64,000 bases of DNA from an uncultured Muribaculaceae bacterium (lineage in GTDB: Bacteria; Bacteroidota; Bacteroidia; Bacteroidales; Muribaculaceae). Both the position numbers and the translations under genes were made by a program. Below, piece by piece: positions 54,201 to 61,985 of the stretch. The notes below the pieces were generated by a model that was not told the origin of the DNA, searched no databases, and worked only from the letters and a program-made list of their open reading frames with translations. Location: NCBI GenBank assembly GCA_910578385.1, contig CAJTQV010000003.1, positions 1 through 64,000 on the forward strand. Direction: 5' to 3'. The first letter of the stretch is position 1, and the number at the start of each line of letters is the position of its first letter.

Positions 54201-55086
54201 CGTTGCCTATTTCAGCTTTGTCTGAATAATAGAAGACTGAACCGTCAGCTGCAAAGGATGTTCCAGCTGGGTATCTGTAGCTGGCGCGGGCAGCTGTTAT
54301 TCCGATAAAACCATGTGTGGTGTAATCGTATCCTGTTATTGTCGGAGGTAATATTGTATATAGGTTTTGGTAACCTCTATAACGGTTTCTTATGCTTGTG
54401 TATGTATCAGGAATTATAAGAGTGCCTTCCACGGCCCAAGAAACAAAAAGCAACTGCCTCCCGTAATCAGTTTCTACGTACAGGCAATCTCCATCCCATT
54501 TTGCATGTTCTTGGTAGCTCTGAACTGTTGCATTGGCAGTAGAACTTAATTTGAGTGACTGCGGGGAGATTATTAAAGGCCTCCCCTTATAATATGGGTT
54601 GAATACTTCGCGGAGTTGGTTCGTTTGCCCCAACTGTCTCAGACTTTTGGGTAAATAGACATAGGTTGGAGTTTTTGTGTCTTGATCATCAGAACGCCCT
54701 CTGAATGCGTGGCTTCCGATTTCCTCCACCCCATCTTCAGGTAGCATCAGGTATTCGATATTGGTATTCTGGAATGCCTCGGATTGGATAACTTTGACCG
54801 AGGCTGGGATTTCATTATGAACGAATTTCGTGTTTGTGAATTGACAGTCCTTGAAACTCGAGGCTCCAATTTCAACTACTGTATAGTCGCTCGTCCCATC
54901 TGAGACATTCTCCGGAATTCTTAATTCGCCAGTGAAGTTTTCAGAGGTCGCACCTCCTTCGCGAGTCCTGCAAGTCTTGAGTGTGTCGTCGATTACGGTA
55001 TACCAGATTCCACCTGCTTCAAAATCGCGAGACAGCATAATCAGGCATGAAAATGCCATCATTGTTAGAATGACAAGTTTTTTCAT
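51280..55086 (-). CDS. Giant BspA-like leucine-rich repeat (LRR_5) secreted protein
   Basis: 1268 residues from the ATG at 55086, which starts a signal peptide (MKKLVILTMMAFSCLIML). More than 20 LRR_5/BspA repeats follow, in the form LxxIxxxAFxxCxxLxxIxLPxSL (for example AFNNCSNLKEAIF and AFYKSAIEHISF). A BIG2-type Ig-like domain lies at about 1150-1215 (NSIDIEEGVPIQLTAAISP), and a short sorting-type C-terminal tail (GIYIVLQNGQSHKIAK) ends the protein. Such proteins bind host matrix or other bacteria. The open frame continues upstream for about 138 codons without a stop, but that stretch is the leader element below. Markedly AT-rich against its neighbours, which suggests transfer. Confidence 0.88.
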   Translation of the reverse strand: MKKLVILTMMAFSCLIMLSRDFEAGGIWYTVIDDTLKTCRTREGGATSENFTGELRIPENVSDGTSDYTVVEIGASSFKDCQFTNTKFVHNEIPASVKVIQSEAFQNTNIEYLMLPEDGVEEIGSHAFRGRSDDQDTKTPTYVYLPKSLRQLGQTNQLREVFNPYYKGRPLIISPQSLKLSSTANATVQSYQEHAKWDGDCLYVETDYGRQLLFVSWAVEGTLIIPDTYTSIRNRYRGYQNLYTILPPTITGYDYTTHGFIGITAARASYRYPAGTSFAADGSVFYYSDKAEIGNGYIYDSINLKSLLRTYYNNAAYTPEMIAQTIYPYLPEEELLSLVFTTPAITQHFSIKEGTELIMGCLTNISDVKSVTLPSSLKHVYNSFINLNSLHEIILPEGLETITYSFSQIRNLKEISIPKSTIFINGAFTECALEEVTLHDGMFVASGFSHNYNEGISNGEGEAYRIPSLRKITFGNNINYIGGFENIAAEEIIIPEGTTAVAGFNNSSFIKNISLPNSLEYIGYSFYGNPELQFISIPESVNTFFWAGGQTYPPSMQFNSKIPPANVGNQEAAGEGMSPSPEIVCIVPDGSMMVYAESFPYCNLKLKTLSGTTPYDYDDEIYRYRVYEDSKEAMLLGKISATPTSTLSFPSRIPVETEAGTVFYNVSGIEREAFASDTSLEKIILPNSLKYIGTKAFYHCTALKDFDFPHSLENIGISAFGECISIETINLFHNIKEIGQHAFNNCSNLKEAIFTEGPQTIKSATFQNCSSLAKIKFPSSLKKIEQNAFYKSAIEHISFSYGLEYISSSAFYQCKSLQSAELPTSLKYIGSNAFAYDNNLTQLKLPEGLEEIHSGAFNSCASLKEITLPASLDKIYQNAFINCDSLEYIKLADTEKPLIPLPENGSTDNSKAYLWQRLKMFHGAYPSKLYIGRPTDINSIRPDEEIDDDGAMYEAPVVTPICAIDSLQSLTIGNLVKIVGPYSAFFGAKKLTDLKLGTNLEIIGSSAFSNCNLSEVIIPSNVKDIRNYAFRNNNITKITIGAGIERVGQYVFDGCNGVENIYVTAITPPTAYNNTFSWYGGSLFVTPGCRESYENNPNCWYRFSNYDLIEADKVSISYNSIDIEEGVPIQLTAAISPDNATLQTILWESSDPSIATVDGDGLVTFIGTSGNQNGKTREMEAAQQRGSLDIRAYTLYANTPIAVCKVNYTLSGIESIEVEDFPSKQMVDYSKPFKVITLQGIDVTENFDRLSSGIYIVLQNGQSHKIAK

Positions 55087-55495
55087 TTGTTTGTTTTTGC
55101 CTCCGGGCCTCCGCGTCGGCTTTAATTTATAAAAAAGAGCGTGAGTGCCGTACTTGTGCCCGTTCCAGCAGTCAGAGGCCTTCGCATTGCCCACCTTCGT
55201 CGGAACGAGCAACAGTGCAGAGGCCTCACGCACATATGTATTTTCTACCCTTTCATAAGACATAGTGCTGCGCACATTATGAAAGGTAATATTGAATACA
55301 TATCCACATAAGTCATCTACTGTTGCTGCATTCTTGACGAAGGTTTGAAAGTTGCGAAGTTTCTGACTGCCAAGAAAGAGCGTCGAGTAAACGCGTCTTA
55401 TTATGTCTTGTTGCCTTATTTGGGCAACCGCACCCTCCCCATATGCCCCTCTGGGCCTCTGCGGTAGAAATGCACTTGCAAAATAAGTGAAAATT
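55087..55495 (-). other. Long 5' leader element of the LRR gene
   Basis: About 400 bases, more GC-rich than the AT-rich gene it precedes. The minus strand is open in the same frame as the LRR gene from about 55500 down to the ATG, and translates to a coherent-looking peptide (for example LFLGSQKLRNFQTFVKNAAT, later SDCWNGHKYG and PTRRPGGKNKQ). It contains four AGGCC-bearing motifs. It may be a conserved leader, a regulatory RNA, or a mobile cassette placed in front of surface genes. The rest of 55496-55610 is AT-rich and empty. Confidence 0.5.
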
Positions 55496-55610
55496 TTTTA
55501 AATTGAAAATACATGTGACTAAAAATCATCAATCTATTTTGTTTTAATTTGAGGTGTAATATGGTTTTCCTTATTTTCCCAATTAAAGTGGCTATATCTA
55601 TAATTATGTA

Positions 55611-55642
55611 TTTGTAAATTTGGAATATTATTTGTAAATTTG
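55611..55642 (+). promoter_or_regulatory. higBA promoter with two direct TTTGTAAATTTG repeats
   Basis: TTTG (55611-55614), 20-base spacer, TAAATTTG (55635-55642). TTTGTAAATTTG occurs twice (55611-55622, 55631-55642) with a 20-bp period, so promoter elements and a likely HigA operator coincide. Confidence 0.6.
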
Positions 55643-55668
55643 CAATGCTGAACAGAAATTGATTTGTC

Positions 55669-55962
55669 GTGAGGATTATTACAGAGGAACCGTTGAAGAG
55701 ATATATAGAAAAATATCCTGATGCGAGAGTGGCGTTGCAGGACTGGGTCAAAACTGTAAAGGCGGCAGACTGGTCCAATTTTGCAGATGTCAAGAAGACA
55801 TATAATAGTGTTGATAATGTAGGTAATCAACATTATGTGTTTAATATAAGAGGAAACCGTCATAGATTGGTCGTAGTTATTAAGTTTACAATCAAGTGGA
55901 TATATATCAGGTTCATCGGCACTCACGCTGAATATGACAAGATAGATTGTTCCACGATTTAG
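55669..55962 (+). CDS. higB: HigB-type mRNA interferase toxin
   Basis: 97 residues from a GTG. The HigB family pattern is seen in ALQDWVKTVKAADWSNFADVK, the basic strand RGNRHRLVVVI and YIRFIGTHAEYDKID. Family toxins are RelE-fold ribosome-dependent RNases. Toxin before antitoxin, as usual for hig. 36 bases before the antitoxin gene. Confidence 0.92.
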   Translation: MRIITEEPLKRYIEKYPDARVALQDWVKTVKAADWSNFADVKKTYNSVDNVGNQHYVFNIRGNRHRLVVVIKFTIKWIYIRFIGTHAEYDKIDCSTI

Positions 55963-55998
55963 ATTGTATACTCACACATTAAGTAAAAAGCATAACAT

Positions 55999-56364
55999 AT
56001 GACAAAGATAGAAAATGATACCCAGTATAGATGGGCTTTGCAACGTGTGGAAGAATTGCTCCCTCACGTAAAAGATGATACTCCGCTCACTGATCCTTAC
56101 AGCATGGAGCTTGAATTGCTCTCAGGTTTGGTGGCAGATTATTCGGATGAGCACTTTGCCATTGGCGAGCCCTCGTTGGTGGATATGCTCAAGTTGCGGA
56201 TGTATGAGATGGGGTTGACGCAGGTGGCTCTGTCGAAGTTGCTTGGCATCAATCCGTCGCGGATCTGCGAGTATCTTTCAGGCAAGAGGGAACCGACGCT
56301 GAAACAGGCGCGTATCATGAGCCAGAAACTCAACATCGACCCGGCAATCGTGCTCGGCGTGTGA
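55999..56364 (+). CDS. higA: HigA-type antitoxin with XRE helix-turn-helix
   Basis: 121 residues. N-terminal helical region contacts the toxin in known members; C-terminal XRE HTH (LTQVALSKLLGINPSRICEYLSG, about 75-97). It should neutralise HigB and repress from the direct-repeat operator upstream. Confidence 0.93.
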   Translation: MTKIENDTQYRWALQRVEELLPHVKDDTPLTDPYSMELELLSGLVADYSDEHFAIGEPSLVDMLKLRMYEMGLTQVALSKLLGINPSRICEYLSGKREPTLKQARIMSQKLNIDPAIVLGV

Positions 56365-56505
56365 GGTGGCATGATCGTGAGAGGTGGTGTGATAGAGGCT
56401 TCCTGCTGTTTCCAATAGCAGCAAAGATTGAAATGCTGCAAGTGTACGGATAAGGGTGCGGGTCGGGGCATTCCCGGTAATTTTGGGCGATAATTCTTAA
56501 ATGTA

Positions 56506-57483
56506 ATGATTATGGCTCAGATTGAAAGATTCGTACCGTTCATTCTCCGTTGGGCTGCGGGCGTGACCCAGAAGCCGGAGGAATCAGTAAAACAACTTTT
56601 CGCACGCGCACGCCGCTCCGGCTGGTCGGACGATCCGCTTGATGCCGGCGGTGCCACGCAGTGCGACGTGACTTTCGCCACCTATTGCAGCTATTGTCGC
56701 CGCAAAGGGCTACCCGTGCCCGACAAGTCAAGACTCCGCAATATCCCCTATGAACATTGGATTGAGATTCTCAAGACAATGTATTGGGACCGTTGGAAAG
56801 CCGACAGCATCCCTTCTCAGCCGCTGGCCGAGATTCTGGTGGACTGGGTGTGGGCCTCCGGTTCATACGGCATAACGCGCCCGCAGAAAATTCTCGGCGT
56901 GACAGCCGACGGAATCGTCGGCCCGAAAACCCTCGCGGCTCTCAATGCCTCCAATCCGGAGACGCTTTTCGCGAAGATAAAGCATGACCGCGTGAAATTC
57001 TGCAACGAGATTGTGGCCCGACGTCCGTCGCAGAAGAAATGGCTGCGTGGCTGGTTGAACCGAATCAACGCCCTGTCGTTTTCGCTGTTGCTGCTCATGG
57101 CTCTGCCCGCGTGCAACCCGTGCCGTCAGATTGCATCACATGACTTGGTGCAGTCCGACTCGCTCGCCAAGACGGAACGGCTGCACACGGTCGAGCTGCG
57201 TACAGATTCGGTTCATGTCCGAGACTCGGTGATTACTGTGATACGCGGCGATACCGTGCTGACAGACCGATGGCATACACGCTACCATGAACGCGTGCGC
57301 GTTGATACCGTCGATAGGGTAGAGCGGCAGACCGTCTACCGCACACGAACCGTAACCCGGCAGGTTGCCGTCCCGCAGACACCGACTGTGTTGCAGAGGT
57401 TGCTGCAAGCGTCAGGAGTAGCCGCAATTGTGGCGGCGGTATGCGCGATAGCAATGTTTTTGTGGCGGAAAAGGAAAATATGA
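56506..57483 (+). CDS. Degenerate GH108/PG-binding protein fused to lipobox, coil and TM tail
   Basis: 325 residues. Residues 1-185 match GH108 lysozyme-like proteins plus the PG_binding_3 domain: FVPFILRWAAG, DDPLDAGGATQCDVT, and GVTADGIVGPKTLAAL. Canonical members have EGG with a catalytic Glu; here the aligned site reads AAG, and about 23 residues are inserted before DDPLDAGG. A hydrophobic segment with lipobox-like ALPAC lies near 190-207, then a charged Val/Arg/Asp-rich stretch (about 210-290, RVDTVDRVERQTVYRTRTV) and a final membrane helix ending WRKRKI. The layout suggests a former phage lysis gene (endolysin plus spanin-like part). Right next to higBA. Confidence 0.75.
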   Translation: MIMAQIERFVPFILRWAAGVTQKPEESVKQLFARARRSGWSDDPLDAGGATQCDVTFATYCSYCRRKGLPVPDKSRLRNIPYEHWIEILKTMYWDRWKADSIPSQPLAEILVDWVWASGSYGITRPQKILGVTADGIVGPKTLAALNASNPETLFAKIKHDRVKFCNEIVARRPSQKKWLRGWLNRINALSFSLLLLMALPACNPCRQIASHDLVQSDSLAKTERLHTVELRTDSVHVRDSVITVIRGDTVLTDRWHTRYHERVRVDTVDRVERQTVYRTRTVTRQVAVPQTPTVLQRLLQASGVAAIVAAVCAIAMFLWRKRKI

Positions 57484-57537
57484 CCAAAATCGGCCCCAAA
57501 AATCAAGGTCTTTATAGATTTTTTTTGTAATTTTGCA

Positions 57538-57545
57538 TTTTAAAG
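57538..57545 (+). promoter_or_regulatory. Candidate -7 element (TAATTTTG) of the TetR gene
   Basis: TAATTTTG 53 bases before the TetR start; no good -33 TTTG. Confidence 0.4.
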
Positions 57546-57549
57546 GTCT

Positions 57550-57579
57550 CCTGTGCCATTGCATGAGCGGTGGCACAGG
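57550..57579. promoter_or_regulatory. Inverted repeat, candidate TetR operator or leader hairpin
   Basis: Perfect 9-bp arms CCTGTGCCA / TGGCACAGG (57550-57558, 57571-57579) separated by 12 bases, just downstream of the -7 box and before the ATG at 57598. Confidence 0.5.
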
Positions 57580-57597
57580 TACCTGCAATTGAGGATT

Positions 57598-58191
57598 ATG
57601 GTAAAGAAGACGCGCGACAGATTCATCGAGGTTGCCCGCTCCCTTTTCGCTCGAAAGGGGGTGGAGAATACCACTATGAACGACATCGCCGCCGCCTCTG
57701 ACAAGGGTCGCCGCACAATCTACACCTATTTCAAGAGCAAGCGCGAGATATTCAACGCCGTGATTGAGAGCGAGAGCGACGACCTGCTCAAAAACCTTGA
57801 GTCGATAGTCCGCAAGCCGATTTCGCCGGAGCAGAAACTCCGCGAGTATGTCGCCACACGCATGGAGACCATGCGCGAGATTGTGTCGCGCAACGGCTCG
57901 TTGCGGGCTGGATTCTTTCGCGACGTGCGCAAAGTGGACCGTGCGCGTTCCGTCATCTCCAAAAAGGAGATAAAGCTGCTCATGCGCATATTGCACGAGG
58001 GAGTGGCCCTGGAAGTGTTCGACATACCCGACATCAAGGAATGGGCCATAATCATAACCAACTCCATTCATGGCTTCGACGTTCCCTATATCCGCAACAA
58101 CCTCACCGAATACGGCATAGACAAGAGCGACATGTCGCGGATGATAGCCGACCTGATTCTGAACGGCGTCAAGGTGCGCGGCCGGGAATGA
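57598..58191 (+). CDS. TetR/AcrR-family transcriptional regulator
   Basis: 197 residues from the ATG at 57598 (MVKKTRDRFIEVA); an upstream start at 57553 would run through the inverted repeat. N-terminal HTH with TTMNDIAAASDKGRRTIYTY (about 23-42), all-helical ligand domain behind it. It precedes fabG by 66 bases, so it may control fatty acid synthesis genes in response to an acyl ligand. Confidence 0.92.
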   Translation: MVKKTRDRFIEVARSLFARKGVENTTMNDIAAASDKGRRTIYTYFKSKREIFNAVIESESDDLLKNLESIVRKPISPEQKLREYVATRMETMREIVSRNGSLRAGFFRDVRKVDRARSVISKKEIKLLMRILHEGVALEVFDIPDIKEWAIIITNSIHGFDVPYIRNNLTEYGIDKSDMSRMIADLILNGVKVRGRE

Positions 58192-58257
58192 GCCGGAGCC
58201 GAAGGAAAGTAACTATATCGGATAAACTTAGAAATCAACAGATAACAACAGATAAAA

Positions 58258-59004
58258 ATGAAAATGCTTGAAGGAAAAGTGGCTGTCGTAACAGGTGCAG
58301 CCCGTGGCATAGGAAAGGAAATCGCCCTCAAATTCGCTTCTGAGGGTTGTGACATCGCATTCACCGACCTCGTCATCGACGAGAACGGCAAGAAAACCGA
58401 GGAGGAAATCGCTGCATATGGCGTGAAGTGCAAGGGTTACGCTTCCAATGCGGCAGACTTCAACGCTACCGAGGAGGTTGTGAAGCAGATCAAGGATGAC
58501 TTCGGTCACATCGACATCCTGGTCAACAACGCAGGTATCACAAAAGATGGTCTCATGCTCCGCATGACCGAGCAGCAGTGGGATGCTGTGATTGCCGTTA
58601 ACCTCAAATCGGCGTTCAACTATATCCACGCCATTCTTCCGATCATGATGCGCCAGAAATCCGGCTCCATCATCAACATGGCATCGGTTGTGGGTGTACA
58701 CGGCAATGCAGGCCAGTCGAACTACGCAGCCTCTAAGGCAGGTCTTATCGCCCTCGCCAAGAGCATCGCCCAGGAGGTAGGCTCACGCGGCATCCGTGCC
58801 AACGCCATCGCCCCCGGATTTATCGAGACTGCCATGACAGCAGCTCTTCCCGACGAGGTCCGCGCCGAGTGGTGCCAGAAGATACCCCTGCGTCGTGGCG
58901 GCAAGGTAGAGGACATCGCCAACGTGGCTACTTTCCTCGCATCTGACATGTCAAGCTACGTGACCGGCCAGGTTATTCAGGTTGACGGCGGTATGAACAT
59001 GTAA
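58258..59004 (+). CDS. fabG: 3-oxoacyl-[acyl-carrier-protein] reductase
   Basis: 248-residue short-chain dehydrogenase with NADP motif VTGAARGIGKEIAL, NNAGITKDGL and catalytic YAASKAGLIALAKS, ending YVTGQVIQVDGGMNM, as in FabG. It reduces beta-ketoacyl-ACP in fatty acid elongation. Its stop overlaps the next start in TAATG. Confidence 0.96.
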   Translation: MKMLEGKVAVVTGAARGIGKEIALKFASEGCDIAFTDLVIDENGKKTEEEIAAYGVKCKGYASNAADFNATEEVVKQIKDDFGHIDILVNNAGITKDGLMLRMTEQQWDAVIAVNLKSAFNYIHAILPIMMRQKSGSIINMASVVGVHGNAGQSNYAASKAGLIALAKSIAQEVGSRGIRANAIAPGFIETAMTAALPDEVRAEWCQKIPLRRGGKVEDIANVATFLASDMSSYVTGQVIQVDGGMNM

Positions 59005-59705
59005 TGCCATCGATGAAGAAATACGCATTGGTCATGGCCGGCGGTGAAGGCCGCCGTGCCGGAGGAGAATTGCCCAAGCAGTTTGTTAAACTGCTGGGCA
59101 TTCCTATGTTATGGTGGTCGGTCATGGCTTTCCATGAGGAGGATCCGCAGACGGAGATTTCAATCGTGATGCACCCCGGCTTCTTTGACGATTACGACAT
59201 CATGCTCTCCGAACTCCCACGCGAGGTGCGTGACGTACCGGTGCGCCTCGTTGCCGGCGGCCGTAGCCGCGCTGAGTCGGTGGCCAACGGAATAATGGCC
59301 CTTCCCGACGATGCGGAGACGCTGATTGCCGTACACGATGCCGCCCGTCCGCTCGTCACCACGGAGCTGATACGCAGGGCATGGGAATGTGCCGGAGCCA
59401 ACGGCGTGGCCGTTCCTGTCTGCCCGGTCACAGACTCGCTGCGCGAGCTGACAGGCGACGGAGAATCGGTTGCCGTTGACCGCAGCCGATTCGTTTCGGT
59501 CCAGACACCGCAGACCGTGCGTGCAGACATTCTTCACAGGGCGTACCGGTTGCCGGAACGACCCGAGTTCACCGACGACGCATCGCGCGTCGGAGCGTTG
59601 GGCGAAAAGGTCACTCTTTTCGAGGGAGACCCCGCCAACATTAAAGTCACCAACCCCCGCGACTTCGCGATAGCCACCGCATTGTTATCGGGTCAAAACC
59701 GCTGA
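59004..59705 (+). CDS. ispD: 2-C-methyl-D-erythritol 4-phosphate cytidylyltransferase
   Basis: 233 residues. MAGGEGRRAGGELPKQF is the CTP-binding motif; VAGGRSRAESVANGI and VHDAARPLVT are further IspD signatures. It makes CDP-ME in the MEP isoprenoid pathway. The start at 59004 overlaps the fabG stop; an internal Met at 59013 would begin nearer the conserved N-terminus. Confidence 0.95.
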   Translation: MPSMKKYALVMAGGEGRRAGGELPKQFVKLLGIPMLWWSVMAFHEEDPQTEISIVMHPGFFDDYDIMLSELPREVRDVPVRLVAGGRSRAESVANGIMALPDDAETLIAVHDAARPLVTTELIRRAWECAGANGVAVPVCPVTDSLRELTGDGESVAVDRSRFVSVQTPQTVRADILHRAYRLPERPEFTDDASRVGALGEKVTLFEGDPANIKVTNPRDFAIATALLSGQNR

Positions 59706-59725
59706 CACTGAAACTCGCCCTGTAG

Positions 59726-59746
59726 GGACGCACGGCCCGTGCGTCC
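59726..59746. repeat. REP-like palindrome, copy 2
   Basis: GGACGCACG-GCC-CGTGCGTCC between ispD and recG, matching copy 1 near 50.4 kb apart from the centre base. Confidence 0.7.
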
Positions 59747-59791
59747 GTTTCTGTTCAATTCCGATGTCGGAGTAACCAACTGAATGCACAT

Positions 59792-61939
59792 ATGAGATCC
59801 TTCCTCGACAGCGACATAATGTACCTGAAAGGTGTCGGCGAGAAGCGCGCCAAGCTGCTTGCCGAGGAACTCGACCTGCGCACATTCCGGGACTTGCTCT
59901 ACTACTTCCCGTTCCGGCACATAGACCGTAGCCGTTTCTACAAGATCCGGGAGTTCACGGGCGACATGCCGCTGGTTCAGATTCGCGGACGGTTCATAAG
60001 TTTCGCGGTCGAGGGAGAGGGGGCGAAGAAACGCCTGCTCGGTCTTTTCTCCGACGGCGAGCGTCTGATACAGACCGTGTGGTTCTCACGTGTGAATGCT
60101 CTGAAAGATGCGTACCGCACCGGTGTTGACTATGTGCTGTTCGGCAAGCCGACACCCTACCGTGGCGACTTCAACATGGTTCATCCCGAGGTGTCGGCCT
60201 ACAACCTCGACAATCCGCCGCGCGGTTTCGAGGGTGTCTACAACATCACCGAGAAAATCCGCAAGGCCGGTTATTCTCCCAAGTTCATCGGCACACTTGT
60301 CCGCAATCTCCTGACCAATCCCGGTTTCGCGGGAATACGGGAGACTCTTCCTCCGGAGGTGGTGTCGGCGTTCCGGCTGATGCCGCTCCAGGATGCCCTG
60401 CGCAACATGCACTTCCCCGAGAATCCGGCCATGCTCCAGAAGGCACGTGAGCGGATGAAGTTCGAGGAACTCTTCTACCTGCAATTGCACATACTCCGTT
60501 TCTCACGCGCCCGCAGCCGTAAGATACAGGGCATGGTCTTTCCCCGTATCGGTGATTACTTCAACGGTTACTATGCCGACTGCATACCCTTCGAGCTGAC
60601 CGGGGCGCAGAAGCGTGTGCTCCGCGAGATTCGTGCCGACATGCGCACCGGGCGGCAGATGAACCGTCTGCTTCAGGGTGATGTCGGCTCGGGCAAGACC
60701 ATGGTAGCTTTCATGTCGATGCTCATGGCGTGCGACAACGGCTGCCAGGGTGCGCTGATGGCTCCGACCGAGATACTTGCCACCCAGCATTACGAGACCC
60801 TGTCGGAGTGGGGGAGGCAGATAGGCATCAATGTGCGTCTGCTCACGGGCAGCACGCGGGCCAAGGAGCGTCGCGAGATACACGCCGGACTCCTCGACGG
60901 CTCCATACACATTATAGTCGGCACGCACGCTCTGATCGAGGATGCCGTGCAGTTCCACAGGCTCGGTCTTGTGGTGATAGATGAGCAGCACCGCTTCGGT
61001 GTGGCGCAGCGCGCCAAGATGTGGGGCAAGAACTCCACGCCGCCGCACGTGCTGGTCATGACGGCCACCCCGATTCCGCGCACATTGGCGATGACCGTCT
61101 ACGGCGACCTCGATGTGTCGGTCATAGACGAGCTGCCACCAGGAAGAAAGCCGGTCGAGACCCTGCTCCGCTTCGACGAGAACCGCATGGAGGTGAACCG
61201 CCTGCTGGGTCGGGAGCTTGCAGCGGGTCGGCAGGTATACGTGGTCTATCCCCTCATCACCGAGAACCCGAAACTTGAGCTCAAAAGTGTCGAGTCGGGT
61301 TATGAGCGGATATGCGGAATATTCCCGCAATACAAGGTAAGCTGCGTCCACGGGCGCATGAAGCCCGACGTGAAGGAGGCGCAGATGCAGCGGTTCGTTT
61401 CGGGCGAGGCGCGTATACTTGTGGCCACGACCGTGATAGAGGTCGGCGTGAACGTGCCCAACGCCTCGGTCATGCTCATCGAGAACGCCGAACGGTTCGG
61501 ACTCTCGCAGCTCCATCAGCTGCGCGGCCGCGTGGGTCGCGGCTCCGACCGGAGCTATTGCATACTCGTCACGAAACAGGCCATTGGTGGCGACACACGC
61601 AAGCGTCTGAACATCATGACCGAGACATCCGACGGTTTCCTTATTTCGGAGGCAGACATGAAACTCCGCGGCCCCGGCGACATGGAGGGCACTCAGCAGA
61701 GCGGAATAGCGTTCGCGCTCAATGTGGCCAATCTTGCAACCGACGGACAGATACTCAATTACGCGCGTCGGGCGGCGTTGCAGATACTCAACGCCCACCC
61801 CGAACTCGTCGAGACACCCGGCGACGACGGCGACCGTTCCGAGGGAGAATTGCATATTTCTCAACAATCGGTCGATACATTACGCAATGAATTGCGTTAT
61901 AGATTTATGAAGACCGTTGACTGGTCGCAGATTTCGTGA
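59792..61939 (+). CDS. recG: ATP-dependent DNA helicase RecG
   Basis: 715 residues. The wedge/OB domain is in the first about 250 residues, then Walker A GDVGSGKTMVAF, Walker B DEQHRFGVAQR, TATPIPRTLAM and QLHQLRGRVGRG. Reverses stalled forks and processes recombination intermediates. Confidence 0.96.
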   Translation: MRSFLDSDIMYLKGVGEKRAKLLAEELDLRTFRDLLYYFPFRHIDRSRFYKIREFTGDMPLVQIRGRFISFAVEGEGAKKRLLGLFSDGERLIQTVWFSRVNALKDAYRTGVDYVLFGKPTPYRGDFNMVHPEVSAYNLDNPPRGFEGVYNITEKIRKAGYSPKFIGTLVRNLLTNPGFAGIRETLPPEVVSAFRLMPLQDALRNMHFPENPAMLQKARERMKFEELFYLQLHILRFSRARSRKIQGMVFPRIGDYFNGYYADCIPFELTGAQKRVLREIRADMRTGRQMNRLLQGDVGSGKTMVAFMSMLMACDNGCQGALMAPTEILATQHYETLSEWGRQIGINVRLLTGSTRAKERREIHAGLLDGSIHIIVGTHALIEDAVQFHRLGLVVIDEQHRFGVAQRAKMWGKNSTPPHVLVMTATPIPRTLAMTVYGDLDVSVIDELPPGRKPVETLLRFDENRMEVNRLLGRELAAGRQVYVVYPLITENPKLELKSVESGYERICGIFPQYKVSCVHGRMKPDVKEAQMQRFVSGEARILVATTVIEVGVNVPNASVMLIENAERFGLSQLHQLRGRVGRGSDRSYCILVTKQAIGGDTRKRLNIMTETSDGFLISEADMKLRGPGDMEGTQQSGIAFALNVANLATDGQILNYARRAALQILNAHPELVETPGDDGDRSEGELHISQQSVDTLRNELRYRFMKTVDWSQIS

Positions 61940-61985
61940 CACACCTTGGAATCTACCGGTATCGCCGTGACATATTAAAGAAAAA

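Noticed and set aside
55416..55793. 125-residue minus-strand ORF in the LRR leader region
   Set aside because: It runs across the higB gene and AT-rich empty DNA and has no family resemblance.
60503..61867. 454-residue minus-strand ORF opposite recG
   Set aside because: Antisense shadow of a highly conserved helicase; no coherent motifs, His/Arg-rich composition.
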